Source: Woeseiaceae bacterium
Lineage (GTDB): Bacteria > Pseudomonadota > Gammaproteobacteria > Steroidobacterales > Woeseiaceae
DNA: 64,000 nt
Assembly (NCBI GenBank): GCA_030065985.1
Contig: JASJCM010000006.1
Span: forward strand, 1-64,000
Reading direction: 5' to 3'
In this document: in pieces, positions 1 through 8,449 of the stretch
Position numbering within the stretch: position 1 is the stretch's first letter
Layout: every line of letters starts with the position of its first letter
The notes under the pieces: generated by a model
The model's input: only the letters and a program-made list of their open reading frames with translations
Told to the model about the DNA's origin: nothing
Databases searched by the model: none
Translations under genes and position numbers: made by a program

Positions 1-70
1 CATTCGAAGAACCAAGCTCCTTCTCTATCCGGCGATGCGACTCATTTTCTGGTCCCCGGGGTCGGCGTCA

Positions 71-95
71 GGCGATCATCCTACCGCAAAACGCC
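71..95. repeat. Degenerate intergenic repeat, copy 1 (half)
   Basis: GATCATCCTACCGCAAAACGC here resembles segments at 9832-9854, 6253-6280 and 6808-6832. Only the second half of the motif is convincing. It lies between the S46 peptidase stop and the window edge. Confidence 0.35.
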
Positions 96-125
96 TGGAC
101 AGCGACCCCGGCCAGACTCGGACCG

Positions 126-2309
126 TTAACGTGTCGTCGTTAGCGTCATCTCGTCCACAATGTGACCGGCGTCGTCGACGTTCTCCATAACCCAGAGCAT
201 GTAGCGCGTGTCGACGTGGATTGTCCGCGTCGTCCTTGGGTCGAAGTGCCAGTCGGAATTGACCGACTCGATCGTGCCGTCGAAAAGCAGCCCGACAAGA
301 TTGCCCTCGGCGTCGAGGGTTGCCGAGCCGGAGTTACCGCCTGTCGAGTCCAGGTCGGTTAGAAAATTAACCGGCACGGAGCCGATAGATTCGAGCGCGA
401 AGCGATCATGCTCACCTGTGGCGATAAGTTTCAACTGACGTTGCGGCGCATTGAAAGGCTTGCGGCCAGTGTCCTTCTCAAGAATTCCCTCGAGACGCGT
501 GAACGGCTCGTAGATCAGGCCGTCCTTTGGGGATCCGCCAAAGACGCTGCCGTAGGTCAGACGAAGCGTGCCGTTCGCGTCCGGGTAGACCGCCCTGCCG
601 GATGATTTACTGTATGCAGTAATCGCATCCATGTAAGCGGGTCGGACTTTGGTCATACGTCCGTCAAAGGTCTTCTTTTGTTCTTCTTCGGCGATCTCAT
701 GGTCATAGAGTGCGACCGCCAGCTTGATAAACGGATCGTTGCTGGCCTCGAAATCGGCTGTCGGTCGCTCCATCCAGACGAGGCGTGCTTCGACATTATC
801 GAGCTCGGTGTCGCGGTAAAACGCTCCAAGCCGGGTATCGAGCGCCTCACCATCGTCGGCACCCTCAAGGCCCATAGCCTTGTCGAAGGCAGGGACGCGG
901 TTCTCCTCCGGTTCGCGCAAGTAGCTGTTCAGAAACAGCAACCACTCGGCCTTGTCGACGCTCGGGTCGAAGCGTCGATCGATGACCTGCATGCGCTGTT
1001 TCAGGAAATTCGCATCACGTTCCTGGTACCCGGGCTCACGCTCGGCATCGGGTTTCTCGTTCTCCTTCGCGAGTCGGAACAGAAGCTGCGCCGCACCGAG
1101 CAGTTGAGGACGCGTGACATTGTCGTACCAGAAGTCCTGGCGCGAGTCGGCGGCCATTTCCTCGACGAGTTCATCGATATCGTCGAAAGAAGATTTGTAG
1201 ACACTTCGCGAAGCATCGGACTCAAGCCACCGGGTCATTTCTGCTTCCCGCTCAGCGCGGAGTTCGGCAAGGCCAACGCGCTCGGCGCCCTCAAGCTGAC
1301 CGCCAATGTTCTTGAGAAAATTGTTGAGGCCCTGCAGGCGCGACTCGTACTTGATGCGAGCGTCGCTGCCGGGGGCCGCCGTTTCTTCGATGGTTTCGAC
1401 CCAACCCGTAATGAGCGATTGCCAGCTCGGATACAGCCAGCCGAACGCCATCTCTACTTCGGACAGACGGTTGTAGCGGCGCGTCCGGCCCGGATAGCCA
1501 AGGGCCATGACGAAGTCGCCATCATCCAGACCCGCACGGCTGACTTTCAGAAAATGCGCCGGTTCGAACGGCACGTTGTCTTCCGCGTAGTCGGCCGGCT
1601 TTCCATCAGGACCGACGTAGGCGCGATAGAAGGCGAAGTCGCCGGTATGCCGTGGCCACAGCCAGTTATCGATGTCGCCGCCGTACCTGCCGATATTGTC
1701 GCCCGGCGCGTACACGAGCCGCACGTCTCGGACTTCCAGGCGCTCGATCAGCTTGTAGCTCGCCCCGCCATAGAAGCTCGCAACCTGGCAACGGAAACCA
1801 CCGCCTGACTCGCACTCAGCGATCAACGCCTTGCGAGTATCCTCGATTGCCTGATATCGGGCGCGCGGTGTCATGTCGTCATCGAGCGCAGATTCGACCC
1901 TGTCCGTAACATCCTCAAAGCGCGTCGTCACGTAAACGCGCGTCCCCGGGGAGGCCGGCAACTCGCCAACCTTATTGCGGGCAACAAAGCCATCGACAAG
2001 ATAGTTGTTTTCCTCGGTGGAATTAAACTGTATCGAACCGCGCGCACAGTGATGATTGGTCACCACCAGGCCTTGTGGCGAAATGAACGATGCCGTGCAG
2101 CCACCAAGTGAGATCACGGCGCCCATCGGGAAGGCCGTCAGGTCAGTCAGTTCGTCTGTATCGATCCTGAGCCCGGCTTTCTTCAGCTCATCTTTGATCT
2201 CGGGCAATTGTTGCGGCGTCCACATGCCCTCGACCGCGTGAGCGAGTGAACCTGAGGATACGAGTATGGCAGCTGCTACGAGCCCACCTGCGATGTTGGT
2301 CGTCTTCAT
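126..2309 (-). CDS. S46 family dipeptidyl-peptidase, DPP7-like
   Basis: Exported serine peptidase of family S46, which removes dipeptides from the N-terminus of peptides in the periplasm. A signal peptide covers about residues 1-25 (hydrophobic run ending AHA). The catalytic triad is visible: His86 in TNHHC, Asp224 in RHTGDF and Ser660 in GGNSGSA. The length of 727 aa matches the family's usual ~720. The residue 18 after the catalytic Ser is Gly678; at the equivalent site DPP7-type enzymes have Gly and the Asp/Glu-specific DPP11 type has Arg, so a hydrophobic-P1 DPP7-type specificity is inferred. It is monocistronic, at the left edge, with a 196-base gap to the divergent SnoaL-like gene. Confidence 0.93.
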   Translation of the reverse strand: MKTTNIAGGLVAAAILVSSGSLAHAVEGMWTPQQLPEIKDELKKAGLRIDTDELTDLTAFPMGAVISLGGCTASFISPQGLVVTNHHCARGSIQFNSTEENNYLVDGFVARNKVGELPASPGTRVYVTTRFEDVTDRVESALDDDMTPRARYQAIEDTRKALIAECESGGGFRCQVASFYGGASYKLIERLEVRDVRLVYAPGDNIGRYGGDIDNWLWPRHTGDFAFYRAYVGPDGKPADYAEDNVPFEPAHFLKVSRAGLDDGDFVMALGYPGRTRRYNRLSEVEMAFGWLYPSWQSLITGWVETIEETAAPGSDARIKYESRLQGLNNFLKNIGGQLEGAERVGLAELRAEREAEMTRWLESDASRSVYKSSFDDIDELVEEMAADSRQDFWYDNVTRPQLLGAAQLLFRLAKENEKPDAEREPGYQERDANFLKQRMQVIDRRFDPSVDKAEWLLFLNSYLREPEENRVPAFDKAMGLEGADDGEALDTRLGAFYRDTELDNVEARLVWMERPTADFEASNDPFIKLAVALYDHEIAEEEQKKTFDGRMTKVRPAYMDAITAYSKSSGRAVYPDANGTLRLTYGSVFGGSPKDGLIYEPFTRLEGILEKDTGRKPFNAPQRQLKLIATGEHDRFALESIGSVPVNFLTDLDSTGGNSGSATLDAEGNLVGLLFDGTIESVNSDWHFDPRTTRTIHVDTRYMLWVMENVDDAGHIVDEMTLTTTR

Positions 2310-2505
2310 TTGTTGCCTTCTTCCTGAATGGGTGCTGTGCTGATCTATTCGTCGTCGTCGAACATCTTCGACATTCTTTCCTCGTGAAGTTCCGGGTAGC
2401 GCGAGATATCGTCATCGTGCAGGAGGAGGACCGCCTGGCGGCGGGCGGGACGTATCGTTCGCGAGCATGCTAGTGTGGTTATGGGACATGAGAAGAGAAA
2501 CCTGA

Positions 2506-2997
2506 ATGAAAAACTGGACATCGATGACAAGGGTCTTCCTCTGTCTTGCGACGGTAGCTCTGATTGCCAATCCCGCCTGGGCCGAGGAGGAACGTGCATC
2601 CACAATGTCCCGAGAAGAGTGCACCATGTCCGCTCGCGACGTGGTCGATCAGTTTATCGACCTGTTGTACGTGAAGAAGCAGGTCCGACTAGCGTTCGAG
2701 ACCTGGGTGCATCCGGACTACATTCAGCACAAGCCAACACTTCCCGATGGGCGAGAGGCGGTAATTGTCTTCCTGGAGAGGCTGATCGAACGATTCCCGG
2801 AGCGGAAGTTCACCATCCACCGTGTCATCTCATCGAACGATCTGGTGGCGGTTCATTATCATAGCCAGGCCACCCCGGATGACCCGGGCTTTGCTGTAGT
2901 TGATATCTTCAGGGTCGAGAACTGTCGCATGGTAGAACACTGGGATGTCGTACAACGGGTGCCCGAGGAGTCAGCAAATGACAACACGATGTTCTAA
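2506..2997 (+). CDS. Exported SnoaL-like (NTF2-fold) protein
   Basis: A 163-aa protein with a signal peptide (hydrophobic residues about 8-22, cleavage near PAWA-EEE) followed by a SnoaL-like NTF2-fold domain. The segment with WVHPDYIQHKP and the terminal pattern VDIFRVENCRMVEHWDVVQ are typical of the predicted SnoaL-like aldol condensation-catalysing family. The molecular function is unknown; family members are small ligand-binding or isomerase-like domains. It stands alone, divergent from the S46 peptidase, with a modest purine-rich ribosome site before ATG 2506. An in-frame ATG at 2524 could also serve and would leave an intact signal peptide. Confidence 0.8.
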   Translation: MKNWTSMTRVFLCLATVALIANPAWAEEERASTMSREECTMSARDVVDQFIDLLYVKKQVRLAFETWVHPDYIQHKPTLPDGREAVIVFLERLIERFPERKFTIHRVISSNDLVAVHYHSQATPDDPGFAVVDIFRVENCRMVEHWDVVQRVPEESANDNTMF

Positions 2998-3143
2998 GGC
3001 AACTACGGTCCTTTCGCTGAAGGCCTGATAGTCAGCGGAGGTCCACCTTACTCCGCCTGGCGATAGGCCGTCACACGACGGATTACTGTGATTTCCTGAT
3101 TTCGCCATCGCCTCGCGACCAGGGGCGACTACCGGCAAAAGTA

Positions 3144-3520
3144 TCAGAGGCCTGTGTGGCCCGGTCCGAACTTCCTGCACTGCTCGACCCACTGCTTGAA
3201 AGGCGTGCCGATCAGGGCATGCAGAATCTCGGCTCGAGTCATATTGGGGTGCCCAGGCGCAAGGAGCTTCTTGCCGAAAGACCCAGGAATGAATTGGGGA
3301 TCGTGCGTGTATCGAAAACGAATGGGTGTTTAACAACCAGCTCAGGACTGCCATGCACATTCCCTATCCCACTGATATCGAGACGTGGATGTTTCTCGCG
3401 AAACTCATCAACAATTCCGCTCAGGAGCTGATCGATGCTACTGGTGTCGTACGGCGACCATTCGCGAGCGATCCGCACACGCTCCTCATCAGATAACGCG
3501 ACCCACTCGTCGATCTTCAT
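3144..3520 (-). pseudogene. Hypothetical protein, broken by a -1 frameshift
   Basis: Reading from ATG 3520 gives 93 aa that stop in a frame of poor composition. Adding one base at the run of four G (3296-3299, C on the coding strand) opens a second frame that continues smoothly after the DTRTIP segment, with a FIPGSFGKK stretch, and ends at the TGA at 3144, for about 125 aa in all. The reconstructed protein has no signal or membrane segment and belongs to no family I recognise. The start shares one base (TAATG) with the stop of the membrane protein upstream, suggesting one operon. The lost base sits in a homopolymer, so a sequencing error is as likely as a real mutation. Confidence 0.6.
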
Positions 3521-3918
3521 TAAGATACGACAGCGCCCATTTCGAAGATCGGCAAATAGAGTCCGTATACGGTGAGACTCCCAATTACCAGAGAGACCAC
3601 GAAAGCGATGACCACGCGGACAAGGTCCCGAGCTTTGTTACCCGTTGCTTCAGCCCTCTTTCGCCACATCGAAACCAGCGGAATAATCGAAATGGGCGCC
3701 AGCAGAGCAAACAGTCGTCCATACTCTAAAACGAAAGTAGTCAACGACGGCAACTCCCCGCCAAATCCGGCAAATAACTCTTGAAACGGAGGAATTGAAA
3801 ACACGATATACGCGTAGATCGCCAGGCTCCAGACGATCAGGAAGGACGATAGCAGCAGGACCCAGAGCCTGGTTCGGCCGAAATCGTCAGTCAGAGAACT
3901 TTGTTGGGGAGCGCTCAC
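3520..3918 (-). CDS. Small three-helix membrane protein, unknown
   Basis: A 132-aa protein with three predicted membrane helices, at about residues 18-40, 60-82 and 103-125. A basic loop (WRKRAEATGNKAR) lies between the second and third. The soluble loop PPFQELFAGFGGELPSLT resembles the segment found before membrane helices in GspF-like proteins, but the protein is far too short to be a GspF; this is a resemblance, not an assignment. It is coupled to its neighbours by overlaps: its ATG overlaps the previous stop by 4 bases and its stop overlaps the next ATG by 1. Function unknown. Confidence 0.7.
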   Translation of the reverse strand: MSAPQQSSLTDDFGRTRLWVLLLSSFLIVWSLAIYAYIVFSIPPFQELFAGFGGELPSLTTFVLEYGRLFALLAPISIIPLVSMWRKRAEATGNKARDLVRVVIAFVVSLVIGSLTVYGLYLPIFEMGAVVS

Positions 3919-4082
3919 GACGACTTCGTACCGGAGACGAAATAGACGACGCCCGCGACCAGTATCAGGAGCGGCATACCTATTGCCACGAAACCCTGTT
4001 CATCAAAGTGCTTGTAATTGTTCGCCAGCCAGATGCCACCAACAATAATTCCCACCAATCCACTTGCCTTCTTCTTGTTCAT
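3915..4082 (-). CDS. Small two-helix membrane protein, unknown
   Basis: A 55-aa protein starting MNKKKASGLVG, with two predicted membrane helices (about residues 8-22 and 32-49). I chose ATG 4082 over the longer reading at 4148 because an excellent ribosome site, AAGGAGACGACC, lies immediately before it and because the extra N-terminal 22 residues are hydrophilic and atypical. It overlaps the next gene by 4 bases (ATGA), so the two are probably translated together. No family recognised. Confidence 0.65.
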   Translation of the reverse strand: MNKKKASGLVGIIVGGIWLANNYKHFDEQGFVAIGMPLLILVAGVVYFVSGTKSS

Positions 4083-4174
4083 GGTCGTCTCCTTGAGAGT
4101 CTGCTTTGCTTCTGAAGCAGCAATCACCAACTGGTTTGGGGCCGCCACTTCGAGTCTGTAGTCTTCATCCTGGC

Positions 4175-5227
4175 TCAGTCAACTCTAGTGCCGCGTCTAA
4201 ATGTGTACTTGTTACGCAAAGATAATTGGTTTGGTTCAGTCTCGTCATACAGCTCTAGCCAGAAGTCTTCTGTGCTGAACAGAAAGCGGAGCCGACTACG
4301 CGCTCCGCTTTGCTCGTCATTGCCGCCAGCAGCGATCGCGAGTCTGCCATTCGCGAGTTCGGACCGCTCCACGATCGCCAATTGATTTAGTCTGTTTCCG
4401 GCGTCATTTAGCGTGAAGCTAAGCTTAACTGGCCCGCGGGAGGCATCGGCGATACTTATAGCGAGGTTCAACTTCTTGCCCTCGGACAGCGTCGCCGTCA
4501 TTTCGGCCGGAACGCGAAGAAACTGACCCGATTCGCGATCGCGATACTGATATTCACCGGTCCACCCTGGATTTGTGAGTGGGAGAAAATCGGCGAGCGA
4601 GACTCGCGCCGCGGGGGTGGGTACTTCCCATTCGCTGGCTCCGACCAGCTCAACTTCCTGGTTCGACGCCGGACGCTTGGGCTGAGCTTCGATCAAATAG
4701 CCTGCGGCTAGCATCACTGTCGCCACGGAGATTGACCAGACAAACGGCTTTAGCGGACTCGAGCCGGGATCGCCTGGTATAGCGCCGTCAAGCACCTCCT
4801 CAGCCCATAAGCGGTAGCTCGATTCGACCAGGCCAACACCACTGGAATAGAACATCAGGCCAAATCCAATGGGAATGCCCAAGGGGATGCCAGCGATTGG
4901 ATTCTTGCTTAGCTCCCATCCGAGGTAGAGAGTCGGGAGAATAATGATGTGCCCGATGTAGATCATCGGAATACCCAGCCAGTAGCCGAGAGTGGCGTTT
5001 CTTCTGAAGCCGTATGGCGCTAGCGGCACACCGTCGCGGAAGAGTCGAACGAGCCGTCCGCCCAGGCCGGTCGGAGACCTGAGATTTCCGAACCAGTAGA
5101 CGAGCAGCAACGCGATTAGCAGACCGGCGATCGCCTCGAAATTTCCCTTCAACAGCGCAACAACGATCACGGTCAGTGGAACCGTAATCAGAACGAAGAG
5201 AATGCTCAGGACGCCGAACTGGTACAA
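4175..5227 (-). CDS. Membrane protein with soluble C-terminal domain, unknown
   Basis: A 350-aa protein. The first ~185 residues hold about five hydrophobic helices (roughly 3-25, 29-46, 83-108, 113-135 and 163-182). A soluble domain of about 165 residues follows, rich in charged and beta-type sequence. The last helix before the soluble part would place that domain outside or inside depending on topology, which I cannot decide. No motif I recognise. It is on the same strand as its neighbours, 26 bases from the upstream gene and 92 bases from the start of the downstream gene, so an operon is likely. Confidence 0.65.
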   Translation of the reverse strand: MYQFGVLSILFVLITVPLTVIVVALLKGNFEAIAGLLIALLLVYWFGNLRSPTGLGGRLVRLFRDGVPLAPYGFRRNATLGYWLGIPMIYIGHIIILPTLYLGWELSKNPIAGIPLGIPIGFGLMFYSSGVGLVESSYRLWAEEVLDGAIPGDPGSSPLKPFVWSISVATVMLAAGYLIEAQPKRPASNQEVELVGASEWEVPTPAARVSLADFLPLTNPGWTGEYQYRDRESGQFLRVPAEMTATLSEGKKLNLAISIADASRGPVKLSFTLNDAGNRLNQLAIVERSELANGRLAIAAGGNDEQSGARSRLRFLFSTEDFWLELYDETEPNQLSLRNKYTFRRGTRVD

Positions 5228-5253
5228 AGTAGACTCTCAGAATCTTTGAAGGT

Positions 5254-5667
5254 CTAGAGGCCGAGCAACTTCGTAACGATGCTGTCGAAATTGAGCGCTA
5301 GGTAGAGTAGCACCACCAGGTTCGCGTAAATCAGGATTGGTACGAGCCAGATAAGGGCAACCAGCGCCCCCTCATTCAGGAAAATAATGATGAGTGAGAT
5401 GAACAGACCAAGATACAAGTCTGCACCAATCTGTCGACCCCAGTGCAGTGTCGCGATCGACTTGACGCTTCGGAAGAAGTTCTCACTAAAACTGCAATAG
5501 ACGCTGTAAGCAAGGAACGCGAAAAGCGCCATCCAGACGATTGCCTTCAGTCCACCCAGCGGCCCGCTAAACTGAAACGTGGACTCTTGCATGTTCGCAA
5601 TAACGGCGAACAACGCGAACGCGCCGTAAAGCCCCCAAAGTATCAGCCCACTTTTGCCTAGTTTCAT
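5254..5667 (-). CDS. Four-helix membrane protein, unknown
   Basis: A 137-aa integral membrane protein with about four hydrophobic helices (residues 8-24, 37-60, 84-102 and 103-127) and very short loops. A strong ribosome site, AAGGAGTGACTA, precedes ATG 5667. No conserved catalytic pattern is visible. It is followed after 26 bases by the 350-aa membrane protein on the same strand, so the two are probably cotranscribed and might act together in the membrane. Function unknown. Confidence 0.65.
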   Translation of the reverse strand: MKLGKSGLILWGLYGAFALFAVIANMQESTFQFSGPLGGLKAIVWMALFAFLAYSVYCSFSENFFRSVKSIATLHWGRQIGADLYLGLFISLIIIFLNEGALVALIWLVPILIYANLVVLLYLALNFDSIVTKLLGL

Positions 5668-5745
5668 TAGTCACTCCTTCTTGACGTGAATCCGGAGCCG
5701 GAGACCTTTAGGACCCAAACCTGATGCAGCGTTTCCGGACTTTCG

Positions 5746-6207
5746 CTACAGAAAACTCCTGCTTGGAATGTAGGGACCACTGCTATTCGAACTTATCGCA
5801 GTGTGCTCTCCCATAAGCACTCGATCAACGAGCCATCTGCTCAGCGGTTCAACAGGTCCAAGCGAATCGTCTAGTTGATCCAGGCAGAAATACCCAGCGG
5901 CGTCAGTCTCTCTTGAATCTGGAGAAGGCTGACCGTCAACGTGATCGCAGAGAAACAGAATACCGATCATGCCAAGCCATGGATCCGGCAGTTCCTGGAG
6001 ACCAAGCAGACCATTGATTCTTGCGATGATTCCGGCTTCCTCGGAGACTTCGCGAAGCACCGCCTCGCTGGGCGACTCACCTGGATCAATTTGTCCCCAC
6101 GGAATAGTCCACCGACCCTCGAGACTATGACCGGGACTCTGTCGAACAAGGAGAACATGGTCCTCTTTCAACACTAATCCACCAACACACACAACAGTCT
6201 TAGGCAT
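5746..6207 (-). CDS. Nudix hydrolase
   Basis: A 153-aa Nudix-family pyrophosphohydrolase, which cleaves nucleoside-diphosphate-linked substrates using divalent metal. The Nudix box spans about residues 38-60: it begins GQIDPGE and ends with REVSEEAGI, containing the metal-binding glutamates of the REUXEEXGU pattern. Length is usual for single-domain MutT-like proteins. The substrate cannot be told from sequence. It sits among unknown membrane proteins, so a role in a shared process there is possible but unsupported. The spacer upstream of its start holds a degenerate repeat copy. Confidence 0.88.
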   Translation of the reverse strand: MPKTVVCVGGLVLKEDHVLLVRQSPGHSLEGRWTIPWGQIDPGESPSEAVLREVSEEAGIIARINGLLGLQELPDPWLGMIGILFLCDHVDGQPSPDSRETDAAGYFCLDQLDDSLGPVEPLSRWLVDRVLMGEHTAISSNSSGPYIPSRSFL

Positions 6208-6235
6208 GAATGAGCAGGCTCTTGAGGATGGTCGG

Positions 6236-6280
6236 ATGTCCGCTTCGGACTACGAGCCATCATTCTACCTCGCAACTTCC
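6236..6280. repeat. Degenerate intergenic repeat, copy 2
   Basis: ATGTCCGCTTCGGACT followed by GAGCCATCATTCTACCTCGCAA. It shares both halves with the copies at 9811-9854 and 6789-6832. It fills most of the spacer between the Nudix and DUF3592 genes. Confidence 0.45.
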
Positions 6281-6313
6281 GGACGGACAGTTTCGGCCGA
6301 GATTCTCGTTACA

Positions 6314-6781
6314 TCACCCTAAGATCAGGGATGCCGACCATGTCGTCCAGGCCACTATTGCTACACCGTACCCGACCGTAACAACCGGCAACAGAATTGC
6401 CGACTTCTTGCTCAGAGGAGCCAGCTCCAGAAAGGCTATGTTTGGGTTTGTCGGATGAACCCGGGCTTCCGCGTGCTCTCCCTCTTTGTACTTCTGAAGC
6501 AAAGACGACTCGTAATTCCACAAAGGAAAGAGCTGCGGACCCCTCAGAATCGCTGTTTTGGACTCGTACTCCTGACCATCCCAGAGGTACTTGAACCTCA
6601 AGTCGGCGCGGTAATCGCGTTCGCCCTCTACGTTCAGCTGGTCTATCAATCTACTTCGGGTGATGGTGGCGCGAACCGGTATGTAGTGCTCCCAATTACG
6701 CTTAACCGATCTGTACATGATGAATTGAAGGGTGTTGGTTAGCGCAAGGCCAACCAGTACGGCCCATTTCAGAATGTTCAT
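6314..6781 (-). CDS. DUF3592 domain-containing membrane protein
   Basis: A 155-aa protein with N-terminal (about 5-22) and C-terminal (about 129-151) membrane helices flanking a soluble region. The pattern of a strand-rich domain with YRADLRFKYLWDGQEYESKT, then YKEGEHAEARVHPTNPNIAFLE, and a closing helix is that of DUF3592, a widespread domain of unknown function thought to be extracytoplasmic. Length is usual for the family. Same strand as the neighbours, separated from each by a spacer of 79-106 bases holding degenerate repeat sequence. Confidence 0.78.
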   Translation of the reverse strand: MNILKWAVLVGLALTNTLQFIMYRSVKRNWEHYIPVRATITRSRLIDQLNVEGERDYRADLRFKYLWDGQEYESKTAILRGPQLFPLWNYESSLLQKYKEGEHAEARVHPTNPNIAFLELAPLSKKSAILLPVVTVGYGVAIVAWTTWSASLILG

Positions 6782-6788
6782 TAGTCAG

Positions 6789-6832
6789 ATGCCGCTATTG
6801 GGTCAACAGCCGTCATCGTATCTCAAATCACC
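6789..6832. repeat. Degenerate intergenic repeat, copy 3
   Basis: ATGCCGCTATTGGGTCAACAG then CCGTCATCGTATCTCAAA, aligning with copies 2 and 4 along its whole length. It lies in the spacer upstream of the DUF3592 gene. Confidence 0.45.
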
Positions 6833-6860
6833 TGACTGGCAGCTCGCGGCGGAAGGCGGC

Positions 6861-7472
6861 CTAGGGTTGAGCAATCGAACCGCTGCGAAACCGTGCGGCA
6901 GCGATAGCGAAGCCGATTGCGCAACACCCGCCGATCAGGCCAAGGAAGACGGCCAATAGCGAGTTTGCAACCAGATCGTGCTGACCCGCCGGGCGCCAGA
7001 ACATTACACAGCCTGCTGGAATGAATGTGCCGGTGAGCAGATAGATAAATGCAACAGAACGGCCGAGCTTCTTTCGTAGCAGGTGAAATGGGACGAACAC
7101 AATACTGGCGAACGCGAGTGCCAAAAGTCCTACCGTGACAAGCACCTGTGGGATCTCCCCCTGATCGACCGGAAGATCAACAACAAGCATTAGAATCCAG
7201 GCACCAAGCATGGCGACAACAGCGCTCGTCAGCAGCGCAAAAAGCACGCGAGAAACAGGCGCCAGATTTTTTCTGGGTAGCAACCAGTGAGCGGCGATTC
7301 CGCTAAAGACAATGAGAGCCCAAGACCACAGCGCTGCACCGTTCTCCCCGACATACGGCGTTAGATCGGGGGAGATCCAATAGAACAGCAGCCCAAAAAT
7401 CACCGCCGCGGCCACGATGAGCACGATGCGATAAAGTCTGTCCGGCAGGTTTCGCGATTTGTTTTGCGACAT
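6861..7472 (-). CDS. Six-helix membrane protein, unknown
   Basis: A 203-aa integral membrane protein with about six hydrophobic segments (roughly residues 12-32, 43-62, 70-94, 106-126, 135-155 and 168-190). The short basic N-terminus (SQNKSRNLPDR) suggests it faces the cytoplasm. It starts only 2 bases after the stop of the upstream membrane gene, so the two form a transcription unit. No conserved motif that I recognise. Confidence 0.65.
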   Translation of the reverse strand: MSQNKSRNLPDRLYRIVLIVAAAVIFGLLFYWISPDLTPYVGENGAALWSWALIVFSGIAAHWLLPRKNLAPVSRVLFALLTSAVVAMLGAWILMLVVDLPVDQGEIPQVLVTVGLLALAFASIVFVPFHLLRKKLGRSVAFIYLLTGTFIPAGCVMFWRPAGQHDLVANSLLAVFLGLIGGCCAIGFAIAAARFRSGSIAQP

Positions 7473-7474
7473 AT

Positions 7475-8260
7475 CTATCGCTGGTTAACCTCCGGCCAGG
7501 GGACCATCGGTTTCATCAGGTTCGTGATGAACTCCTGATACCACTCAAGCCCGCCTACGTACGATGTCGCGATCATCACGACAGTTATGCATGATGAAGC
7601 AATGATCATTGGGTGCATGAGTTTCCCAATCCTGTAGCCGACGTACAGGATTACCGCGACGAAGATGGGAATCGATATCAGGAGTGCGCCTGTTACCGAA
7701 ATCTCGACACCGAAGGCAAAGGCCGGGAACATACTCAGTCGTAGCCATGCGGGCATGAACCCGAAGAACACCGTGCCAAGCATCCAGATCGCATGCTCAT
7801 CGGGAACTTTGGATCTGACTATCGCCATGAAGACCGAAACTGCGAAGCCAAGCATTGGGAGCGTCTCGGTGAACGTTAGGCCGTAGAAGAACTCCGGAGG
7901 AAAAACAGGAGGATTCCCTCCAGCTATTCCGATAAAGACATTCGTCGGCTGTATCGACAGTCCGGTAGCAATGAATGCCCCCGCAAAGAGAATGCCGACC
8001 ATGCCCCACTTTCTATGGCTTCTGATTCGGCCATGGGTCGCGAGGTACGGCTGTGTGATTATAAACGCATACCAGGCAATCGCGGATAAAGCGTGCGTAT
8101 GGTACGCCCACGGTTCGCTGGTGAATGTCGCGAAATACAGAGGCGTGAACGCCACAAGTATCACGATCATTGGGATCAGAAGCCATTTGTGCGCATTGGC
8201 GTAGAGAGTGAGCGTGTCCTGGATGGGGTTACGTCTTGGCGATGAACGATCGTCATTCAT
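7475..8260 (-). CDS. DUF2306-like multi-pass membrane protein
   Basis: A 261-aa protein with about seven membrane helices. Histidines lie near helix ends (YHTHALSAIAWYAFI at about 53-67 and LATHGRIRSHRKWG further on). The arrangement, with HGR.R.HRKWG after the second helix, resembles DUF2306-type proteins that look like haem-binding membrane proteins; I cannot confirm haem ligation. It is followed by a second membrane protein after 2 bases, implying cotranscription. Family assignment is tentative. Confidence 0.6.
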   Translation of the reverse strand: MNDDRSSPRRNPIQDTLTLYANAHKWLLIPMIVILVAFTPLYFATFTSEPWAYHTHALSAIAWYAFIITQPYLATHGRIRSHRKWGMVGILFAGAFIATGLSIQPTNVFIGIAGGNPPVFPPEFFYGLTFTETLPMLGFAVSVFMAIVRSKVPDEHAIWMLGTVFFGFMPAWLRLSMFPAFAFGVEISVTGALLISIPIFVAVILYVGYRIGKLMHPMIIASSCITVVMIATSYVGGLEWYQEFITNLMKPMVPWPEVNQR

Positions 8261-8449
8261 TCGATTGTCTCGTGTCTACAAACGATAGCCAGGGTACCGA
8301 TGATCTCAACGATATTCGCAATGTCAGCAAGAGTTTTGGAATCAGCCTCAATGCTTCGAGCTATTTTGAAATCCCATTGACCAATGCATGGCCGACCAAT
8401 CGCGGCTCGGCGTCAGAAGCGGTCAAATTTGGACTTGACTGAAGCACCG

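Noticed and set aside
1-3. Start codon of a further minus-strand gene at the left edge
   Set aside because: An ATG on minus lies at 1-3 with AAGGAG upstream, but nothing of the protein is in the window.
678-1808. Long plus-strand reading frame inside the S46 peptidase gene
   Set aside because: It lies wholly antisense to a gene with clear catalytic motifs, and its translation resembles no family.
2345-2460. Short minus-strand frame ending SKMFDDDE just upstream of the S46 peptidase
   Set aside because: No proper start codon or ribosome site, and no recognised homology; too short to support.
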